A DNA stretch of 18,834 bases from the NCBI GenBank assembly GCA_015229045.1, contig JADGCJ010000020.1:1-18834 (forward strand). Direction: 5' to 3'. This DNA comes from Magnetococcales bacterium. GTDB lineage: Bacteria > Pseudomonadota > Magnetococcia > Magnetococcales > DC0425bin3. Below the pieces are notes generated by a model. That model did no database searches. It was not told where the DNA came from and saw only the letters and a list, made by a program, of their open reading frames with translations. The position numbers were made by a program, and so were the translations under genes. Below, in pieces: positions 1-5,450 of the stretch (positions are counted from its first letter, which is position 1; each line of letters begins with the position of its first letter).

Positions 1-62
1 AAAATAAACGCGGTTCAAGGTCCGATTTTTCAAGCATGCCAATTTCAAATGCGATCGCCCTG
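1..62 (+). mobile_element. Right end of a MITE/IS-like element, cut by the window start
   Basis: Bases 41-62 carry a terminal motif, core TTTCAAATGCGATCGCCCTG, that matches the right terminus of the complete 209-bp element at 8254-8462, including the preceding GCC. By analogy the outer boundary is base 62, and the body extends left beyond the window. If it was inserted like the complete copy, bases from 63 on would be one target-site duplicate; the partner copy is not visible. Whether the hidden part is a short MITE or a full IS cannot be told. Confidence 0.55.
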
Positions 63-220
63 GTATGGATGCTTTTTTTGCTTTATCTTTTGGCAGAGCA
101 TGGGGTAACTTGGCGCAGGGGGTGTCGTCGTTTTGGGCCGGGCTATTCGTTGGGGTTGTGCGCCGTTCACCTCATATGCCTGGCGTCTCATGTCCTTATC
201 CGTCCGGAGGCTGCAAGCCC

Positions 221-793
221 TTGAGCGAACCGGCCAATCAACCTGTATTGGTGGACTCCAGGCCTTTCATGGAGTGGCGTCTGCGGCAGGTGGCGAAGAT
301 CGCCCTGCTGACCGGGGCAGTGGCTGTCCTGTGTCTGCTGGTTGCCATCCACTACCTCTCCGGCAAGAGTGGATCGAGCTATCAGGAAATCCTGAGCGCC
401 CATGCGATGACTCATCGTCATCTGGCTCCCGCGCTGCTTCTTTCAGGTTTGGTTCTGGTCACTCTGACCGGGCTGATCACCTGGTTGATTGCGCTGTACA
501 GCACGTTCCGTGTCGCTGGTCCCGTCCATCGTTTCGGTTTGCAGTTGAAACGGCAGATCCACGAAGGTCCGCTGCCCGTCGAGCAGTTTCGGGAGGGAGA
601 TTTTCTGCAAGTGGAGCATCTTCACTTTTCCGCTGCGGCCAGCCGGTTGCAATACCACTACGATACCATGAGTGAATTGACCGATTTGGCGCTGTCCCAA
701 TTGGAAGCGGAAGAGGGCACTCCCGGAAGGGAGAAGGGGCTGGTGGACACCATGCAAAGGTTGCAAGAACTTGATCGCCTCGTCAAATTATAG
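221..793 (+). CDS. Two-TM membrane protein with HAMP-like cytoplasmic segment
   Basis: Inner-membrane protein of about 190 aa. TM helices lie near residues 26-46 and 68-92, with a short periplasmic loop between them. A HAMP-like stretch (about 93-150) contains the RVAGPVHRF element, a later REGDFLQ segment and a charged helical tail. HAMP units normally pass signals from a periplasmic sensor to an output domain, but no output domain follows. The TTG start at 221 is chosen because GGAGG ends 10 bases upstream. In-frame alternatives are ATG 65, ATG 176, GTG 251 and ATG 269. The residues read from ATG 65 look unlike a normal N terminus and begin right after a transposon-like end, so the native upstream region may have been altered. 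It overlaps the heptaheme cytochrome gene by 23 bases, suggesting translational coupling. It may be a membrane partner or assembly factor for that cytochrome; the exact role is unknown. Confidence 0.72.
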   Translation: MSEPANQPVLVDSRPFMEWRLRQVAKIALLTGAVAVLCLLVAIHYLSGKSGSSYQEILSAHAMTHRHLAPALLLSGLVLVTLTGLITWLIALYSTFRVAGPVHRFGLQLKRQIHEGPLPVEQFREGDFLQVEHLHFSAAASRLQYHYDTMSELTDLALSQLEAEEGTPGREKGLVDTMQRLQELDRLVKL

Positions 794-1574
794 AGGTGCC
801 TGGCTGGTCGGGGGTGGGGTGCTCCTGCTCGCTCTTTTGGTTTGGACACGCCTTGGCGGAACCGGGGGTACGCATCTGTCCGACAGTCGTTGTCAGGATT
901 GTCATTTGACAGACCAGGTGATACCGGAACGGGCCAGAATGCTCGTTGTGAGCCAGGAGAAGTTGTGCGCCGGGTGTCACCCCAAAGCCGTACAACTGAG
1001 TCACCCGTCTGGCATTCTCCCTGGCCGTATCCTGCCTGCCACTTTTCCCCTCGATTGGAAGGGAGAGTTGACCTGCAGTTCCTGCCACGTGATCCATGGC
1101 AGCGGATCAAAGTTGATGCGTTCCGCATCCAAGGGGGGAGCATTTTGTCGAGAATGCCATAACGATGCTTTTTTCGAACAGATGTCGGATCGCGGATCAT
1201 CCATGTCCGGGGTTGGTCACCTGAACGCCAGGAGCGATTCATCTGCGGTTACGGTGGAACTGGATGCCTACTCCACGCAATGCATGACATGTCATGACGA
1301 CAAGGGGGGAAGCGCTCCGAACCGGGTGGACTTGAACCGCGGTGGTGTCTTGCGTCATTTTGGCAGCTCCCTGAGCCACCCTGTGGGCCGGTCGTACGAG
1401 AACGCCATGAAGTTCGGAGGTTACCACCCCGTCAGCCGACTGCCCGCAAGCGTACCGCTTCCCAATGGCAAGGTGGGGTGTGTCTCCTGCCACGAAGGCT
1501 ACAGCAAAAAGCATGGCGGTTTGACGGTGAATAACAAGGGGTCGGCGTTGTGTCTCACCTGTCATGACATGTAA
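771..1574 (+). CDS. Membrane-anchored seven-heme cytochrome c
   Basis: A 267-aa protein with an uncleaved anchor or signal (hydrophobic residues about 11-28), followed by seven CxxCH heme-c sites beginning at residues 41, 66, 102, 126, 171, 237 and 261. Spacing and the motifs LSHPS, VIHGSG and LSHPVG resemble doubled-CXXCH multiheme cytochromes, in which His residues outside the CxxCH sites give bis-His ligation. It probably transfers electrons in the periplasm. The start is a TTG at 771 inside the 3' end of the preceding gene, with AAGG 10 bases upstream; no in-frame ATG precedes the anchor. The next gene follows after 8 bases. The close sandwich between two two-TM HAMP-like genes suggests a membrane complex (inference). 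The last heme site is four codons from the stop, so the protein looks complete. The partner redox enzyme is not identifiable. Confidence 0.9.
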   Translation: MIASSNYRGAWLVGGGVLLLALLVWTRLGGTGGTHLSDSRCQDCHLTDQVIPERARMLVVSQEKLCAGCHPKAVQLSHPSGILPGRILPATFPLDWKGELTCSSCHVIHGSGSKLMRSASKGGAFCRECHNDAFFEQMSDRGSSMSGVGHLNARSDSSAVTVELDAYSTQCMTCHDDKGGSAPNRVDLNRGGVLRHFGSSLSHPVGRSYENAMKFGGYHPVSRLPASVPLPNGKVGCVSCHEGYSKKHGGLTVNNKGSALCLTCHDM

Positions 1575-1582
1575 AAGGGAGA

Positions 1583-2173
1583 ATGGATTTGCACGCTGTC
1601 TCCAGATCCAGGGTTTTTCCTGCAAGAAAGCGCGTTTATGTCGATGCGCGCATCCAGATGCGCATGCTGATCGCTTTGCTCGTACTGGAGATCGTCCTGG
1701 CCGCCGGCGGGGTTGTCTACCTCTATTTTCGTTTCGAGGCGATCATCGAAGAGAGCCTTTACCGGATTCATCACGCAACCCAGGATATCTTTTCCCTGCT
1801 ATCGGAAGAGATGGGGTGGGTGGTTTTGGGCATGTTGTTGATCAACCTGGCAGGTTTGCTTGCTGCGGATCGTGTCTGGATCTGGTACGTCAAGCGTGTC
1901 CTGGGAACGTTTACCACATTGGCTGTCAAAGTGTCGGACCTTGACTTCAGCCCCGATCAGGTGTCACCGGACCAGCATGTCGCGTTGGATCTGATGCTGG
2001 CCTGGCGCCAGAAGGAACGGGATCGCGCCAGAGCCATCCGGACCATCCTGGCGCACGCGGATACCACAAACAACGAACAGTTGGCAGCACGGCTCCGGGA
2101 GTTGCGCGCCAACCTGCCCCCGTACAGTCACCGTTTTGTGGGTCGATTGCGCACTGGTGCAGCGGACTCGTGA
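1583..2173 (+). CDS. Second two-TM HAMP-like membrane protein
   Basis: A 196-aa inner-membrane protein with TM segments near residues 28-49 and 77-100, separated by a short acidic periplasmic loop. A cytoplasmic stretch from about 101 resembles a degenerate HAMP/coiled coil, followed by a charged helical tail. The architecture copies that of the gene at 221-793, on the other side of the heptaheme cytochrome, although sequence identity looks low by eye. ATG 1583 is used, but the purine-rich GGGAG (1577-1581) is almost adjacent to it. TTG 1589 has better spacing, and ATG 1658, just before the first helix, is also possible. The gene is 8 bases downstream of the cytochrome and 32 bases upstream of the TPR gene, so it is probably in the same transcript. 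No enzymatic motif is seen. It could be a signalling relic or a structural subunit; function unknown. Confidence 0.75.
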   Translation: MDLHAVSRSRVFPARKRVYVDARIQMRMLIALLVLEIVLAAGGVVYLYFRFEAIIEESLYRIHHATQDIFSLLSEEMGWVVLGMLLINLAGLLAADRVWIWYVKRVLGTFTTLAVKVSDLDFSPDQVSPDQHVALDLMLAWRQKERDRARAIRTILAHADTTNNEQLAARLRELRANLPPYSHRFVGRLRTGAADS

Positions 2174-2205
2174 CGACGGGAAGCGCGAAAGACGCGGGAG
2201 ACGCC

Positions 2206-3759
2206 ATGAATGGGGCATTGCCACCGCCTGCACGTTGGGCCCGATCACCCGTGTTACTGGTGGGTGTTGTCGCATCATATCTGTTGACGGGACCGTTTGC
2301 GGTGGCATGGGCAGACGATGCTGCGACCGATCGTGCGAAAGATGGGTCGAAGACGCAAGCGCAGGGAAAGGCAGAGGAGTCCGCAGCCGATCGCACAAAA
2401 AATGGGCCGAAAACGCCAACGCAGGGAAAAGCGGAGGGGTCCACAGCCGATCGCGCAAAAAATGGGTCGAAAACGCCAACGCAGGGAAAAGCGGAGGAGT
2501 CTGCGGTCAATCTTGCGGAAAAAGGGTTGAAGGCGCAGGTGCAAGGCAAGACCGAAGAGGCCCTTCAATGGTACGAGAAAGCGCTGAAGCTGGCCGACAA
2601 GCTGCCGCGACAAACTCTGATTTCGGTTCGCGGGGGTCGGTGTCAGATACTGTTTGCCCAGAGTGTGCAACAACAATCTCCCCAACTGCTCAATCGTGCT
2701 CTGACCGAGTGCGAGCAGGCGATCCTGCTGAAATCGGACCACGCCCCCTGGTATGTCATTCGCAGCCGGGCACGAGCCATTCGAGGCGAATGGGAACAGG
2801 CAGCCGAAGATATATCCATAGCCGTTTTGCTGCTTCCCGACGATGCTTCGCTGCTTCTGGATCAGGCCAGAATCATGAAAAACCTGCGTCAGAATCAGGC
2901 TGCGATCCGGATTTACGGTGATTTTTTAAAGCGCAACCCGGACGATCACGAGGCAATCCTGGAACGTGGTGCCCTGTTGCTTGCGAACGGGGATCCCCAG
3001 CGTGCCCTGAATGATTTCTCCCATGCCAAAAAGCTGCAACCCAGGCACGGTGAAACCCTGCGACAGCGCGCCGCAACCCTTGTTGCCCTGGAGCGGTTGC
3101 CGGAAGCGATGGCCGATCTCGATCTGTCGATACAGGTTGAGCCGGAAAATCCGGAGTCCTACCTCCATCGTGGTTCGTTGCGGGCAACACAACGTCTTTT
3201 CCGGGTTGCCACCGAGGATTTCCAGAAGGCGGTCAACTTGCGGCAAAACGATCCTGCCCTGCTGGCCAACCTGGGGCTGATCCAATTTCTGCAGGGAAAT
3301 TTCGCCGAGGCCGAATTGATCTTCCACAAATCCGCCACCCTGCAACCGGAGGATCCCTATGCCCCGCTCTGGCGTCATCTCGCGCGCAAACGAAGGGGGG
3401 TTCCGGACTCGGTACCATCCCCGCCACCCCTGGTCGATCGGGAGTGGCCCATCCCCCTGTTCACACTGTTCAAGGGTGACACGACACCTGAGGAGACACT
3501 CCTCGCGGCTGGTCGCCTGAGTGATCCCCAGGCCAGGCAGGCCGCAACCACCGAAGCGCTGTTCTTCATTGCCCAGCACCATCTTTTGCGCAACGATCTG
3601 TTGGCGACCAGGATTTGGTTGGAGCGCATCCTTGCAGATACAAACTCCGGTGAGGCGGTTCTTCGGCTCATTGCCGGAGAAGAGTTGCAATATCTGGAAA
3701 CCCCTCCCCTTCCTGCACAAACTCCCGAAGAGCAGGCCAAAGAGCCAGGCGGAAGGTGA
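2206..3759 (+). CDS. Exported TPR protein with N-terminal 20-residue tandem repeats
   Basis: A 517-aa secreted or periplasmic TPR scaffold. A signal peptide (hydrophobic residues 16-34) probably ends at AWA (34-36). Residues 41-120 are four copies of a 20-residue unit, three near-identical and Lys/Gly/Gln-rich. The fourth grades into the first TPR (EEALQWYEKAL). About seven TPR units follow to residue ~395. A final module (about 410-500), with WPIPLF and TEALFFIAQHHLL, resembles the C-terminal part of NlpI-like TPR lipoproteins. TPRs bind peptides and assemble complexes, so it may help assemble the neighbouring cytochromes or envelope proteins (inference). ATG 2206 is chosen because CGGGAG lies 5 bases upstream. 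GTG 2170, overlapping the previous stop, is in frame but has a weak ribosome site. The C terminus is Pro/Glu-rich. Confidence 0.9.
   Translation: MNGALPPPARWARSPVLLVGVVASYLLTGPFAVAWADDAATDRAKDGSKTQAQGKAEESAADRTKNGPKTPTQGKAEGSTADRAKNGSKTPTQGKAEESAVNLAEKGLKAQVQGKTEEALQWYEKALKLADKLPRQTLISVRGGRCQILFAQSVQQQSPQLLNRALTECEQAILLKSDHAPWYVIRSRARAIRGEWEQAAEDISIAVLLLPDDASLLLDQARIMKNLRQNQAAIRIYGDFLKRNPDDHEAILERGALLLANGDPQRALNDFSHAKKLQPRHGETLRQRAATLVALERLPEAMADLDLSIQVEPENPESYLHRGSLRATQRLFRVATEDFQKAVNLRQNDPALLANLGLIQFLQGNFAEAELIFHKSATLQPEDPYAPLWRHLARKRRGVPDSVPSPPPLVDREWPIPLFTLFKGDTTPEETLLAAGRLSDPQARQAATTEALFFIAQHHLLRNDLLATRIWLERILADTNSGEAVLRLIAGEELQYLETPPLPAQTPEEQAKEPGGR
2326..2565 (+). repeat. 60-bp tandem repeat, four copies, inside the TPR gene
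   Basis: Copies lie at 2326-2385, 2386-2445, 2446-2505 and 2506-2565, with an exact 60-bp period (20 codons). Copies 2 and 3 are almost identical; copy 4 is diverged and merges with the first TPR helix. Each encodes a unit of the type ADRxKNGxKTPTQGKAEES. The exact period keeps the frame, so copy-number changes would lengthen or shorten the protein without breaking it. Confidence 0.95.
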
Positions 3760-3923
3760 TTTTTTTCAGATGACGACCATGCTTTGCTTCATGTACTCTC
3801 GCTTGGGGGTCGTTTGGCGTGTCGCAGGTCGCTTTGTCAATTTTGTCCGTGCGTATGGTCGGGGCGTCTGTCCTCCCGAAGAGAGCGGGGCGGGCTGTGG
3901 TCTATTTTCAAGGAGAAACAACG

Positions 3924-4478
3924 GTGAACAAACAGGCAGATGGTATGGGTCGAACGGGATTGTTGCGGGGCGCGTTGTTTGTCCTGGCGTCACTGATGGC
4001 CGGAAGCAGCGAGGCATCCTTGTTTTGTGTGATGGATTTCGCCGGCAAGCGGTGCCAGTTTTCCGATCTGGATACATGCCGTCGTGCGGCCGGCAAGCAG
4101 GGTGGGTGCGTGTTGAATGAAACGGAGATCGCCAGGCCGTTTGGCGATGCACCGTTTTGCCTGGTGGAGAGTTGGCGAACCGAGTGTGTCTTCATCGACA
4201 TGGCCTCCTGCGAAAAGCGTTCATCGACCCGATCGGTCTGCATCGCCAACCCCAATGGATCGGGAATGGGAAATTCGCCTTTCGGTGGGCAAATGCCGCA
4301 AGGCATGCCCGCCATGCCCGGCAGCAGACCACCCGGCTTCCCCAGTGCGCAAATGCCACAGGCTGGCATACCTGGTGGCGCACCATCCGGATTTCCCGGC
4401 AACCAGCCGACGCTGCCTTCCAGCGGTGGAGTGGGTTCCACCTACCTTCCCAATGCCGGGTACTGGCCGGGGTTGTGA
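3924..4478 (+). CDS. Small secreted protein with duplicated four-cysteine module
   Basis: A 184-aa protein with an N-terminal signal (hydrophobic residues 13-26, cleavage near SSEA). Two tandem copies of a module follow, with cysteines spaced C-x8-C-x7-C-x9-C: Cys 35, 44, 52, 62 and Cys 79, 88, 96, 106. Both begin with an FC pair. The pattern resembles short exported proteins of the DUF3551 type, which usually carry one copy (recalled similarity). The cysteines probably form disulfides in the envelope. The C-terminal half (about 110-184) is low-complexity and rich in Gly, Pro and Met. The start is GTG 3924, with AAGGAG at 3910-3915; upstream codons in frame look non-coding. It sits 164 bases after the TPR gene, where no convincing promoter is visible. 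Metal binding through the Met/Cys content is possible but unproven. Confidence 0.82.
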   Translation: MNKQADGMGRTGLLRGALFVLASLMAGSSEASLFCVMDFAGKRCQFSDLDTCRRAAGKQGGCVLNETEIARPFGDAPFCLVESWRTECVFIDMASCEKRSSTRSVCIANPNGSGMGNSPFGGQMPQGMPAMPGSRPPGFPSAQMPQAGIPGGAPSGFPGNQPTLPSSGGVGSTYLPNAGYWPGL

Positions 4479-4496
4479 CCCTTGGTGCCGGAGCGA

Positions 4497-4521
4497 ACGC
4501 AGTTCACATGCGATTGTCCCG
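4497..4521 (-). repeat. Solitary MITE-terminus-like sequence
   Basis: Read on the minus strand from 4521, it begins GGGACAATCGCATGTGAACT and then TGCGT. This matches the left end of the complete element at 8254 with about three mismatches over 25 bases. No partner terminus or target duplication was found nearby, so it is a decayed or partial copy. It lies 19 bases after the stop of the Cys-rich gene. Confidence 0.5.
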
Positions 4522-4563
4522 GGTTTGTATCGACATTTATGCCGAAACCGGGCTGATCCTCTG

Positions 4564-4621
4564 CGGAGGGGGGAAGCCTCCCCCACCCTCCGATCGTGAA
4601 AGTCGCCGCGCGATTTTCACG
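4564..4621 (+). repeat. Pair of strong hairpins between the Cys-rich and ankyrin genes
   Basis: The first dyad pairs CGGAGGG (4564-4570) with CCCTCCG (4586-4592). The second has a 12-bp stem: CGTGAAAGTCGC (4595-4606) pairs with GCGATTTTCACG (4610-4621) through one G-T, around a 3-base loop. No T-run follows, so it is not a classic intrinsic terminator on the plus strand. It may attenuate or stabilise transcripts, or be an interspersed palindromic repeat. Confidence 0.7.
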
Positions 4622-4686
4622 GCAGGCAAGGCCGCAGGGGACGATGCCGATTGAAAAACCATCCAGACGTTCAAGGAATCCGGTCC

Positions 4687-5337
4687 ATGAATCTTTCCCG
4701 TTTTATTCCAGTGATTTTCTCGGTACTGATGGTTTGTCTGTTTTCTGCGGGCACGGCCAGATCGGATCACGTTTCCTTCGCAACCACCATGCTGGATCAC
4801 AGTTCGGATCCCATCAACCAGAAATTCAAGAAGTTGATCGACGAAAACCGGATCGATCAGTTGCGGGCGTACGTTGCCTCGGGTGTGGATGTCAACACCA
4901 GGGATCCCAAGGGGGTCAGCCCCATCCACTATGCCGCTTTCCTGGGCAACGTGGGGGCGATGAGAATCCTGATCAGCCGGGGTGCCGATCCGCAGGCCGT
5001 GGCTTTTGGTGGATGGTCCTCTCTGCATTACTCGGCATTCGGGGGGCATGTCGAAGTTTCCAACCTTTTGGTCGCCATGGGTGTTCCCATCGATATCGAG
5101 GATATTGGCGGCGAGACGCCGCTCTTTTACGCCATTGAATCGGGTCATATGAAAGCGGTGAAATGGCTTGTCGAACACGGTGCGAATGTGAACCATGTCA
5201 ACCATGGTGGAGAGACCCCTCTGGCCATGGCCCATCAACACGAGAACAAGGCCATTGCCGCATACCTTCAGGATCGCGGAAAACTGACGGATATTCGGCC
5301 GAAAGATGCCCCCGGTCAGGTGGAACACAAGCACTGA
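4687..5337 (+). CDS. Exported ankyrin-repeat protein
   Basis: A 216-aa protein with a signal peptide (residues 1-25, cleavage near TARS) and an ankyrin solenoid from about 45 to 198. It has a degenerate first repeat, three good repeats (cores SPIHYAAFLGN, SSLHYSAFGGH and TPLFYAIESGH) and a partial last one (TPLAMAHQHEN). Loops show the usual GAD/GANVN pattern. The tail is short, polar and His-rich (VEHKH). ATG 4687 is supported by AAGGA at 4673-4677; TTG 4651 is in frame but would add a non-signal leader. Ankyrin repeats are protein-binding scaffolds; small exported ones occur in several proteobacteria, some beside catalase or cytochrome genes. It is 208 bases after the previous gene, with hairpins between, so it may be transcribed separately. 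The binding partner is unknown. It converges on the HD-GYP gene, whose end is 113 bases away. Confidence 0.9.
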   Translation: MNLSRFIPVIFSVLMVCLFSAGTARSDHVSFATTMLDHSSDPINQKFKKLIDENRIDQLRAYVASGVDVNTRDPKGVSPIHYAAFLGNVGAMRILISRGADPQAVAFGGWSSLHYSAFGGHVEVSNLLVAMGVPIDIEDIGGETPLFYAIESGHMKAVKWLVEHGANVNHVNHGGETPLAMAHQHENKAIAAYLQDRGKLTDIRPKDAPGQVEHKH

Positions 5338-5450
5338 TGCCAATCTGCAGTCGATGCGAGAACGAGGCAGCAAGGAGGAGGCGACGAGGCAGTACGTGTT
5401 GGCTGCGGTGAGGAGCCGACAACGCTTGAGGGGGTGCTGAATGGTTACGT

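Noticed and set aside
36..224. 62-residue hydrophobic open frame at the left edge
   Set aside because: It begins inside the transposon terminus, has no ribosome site, and overlaps the more credible two-TM gene start.
1947..2549. Repeat-rich minus-strand open frames over the 60-bp tandem repeat
   Set aside because: A repeat with a period divisible by three keeps any stop-free frame open; the sense frame has signal peptide and TPRs.
3760..3923. A promoter in the gap before the Cys-rich gene
   Set aside because: TTGTCA near 3834 has no -10 element at suitable spacing; only the ribosome site at 3910-3915 is convincing.
5338..5450. G/A-rich 113-bp gap between the ankyrin and HD-GYP genes as an RNA gene or terminator
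   Set aside because: It contains only a weak 6-bp stem near 5400-5420 and no T-run; it looks like an old repeat but no second copy was seen here.
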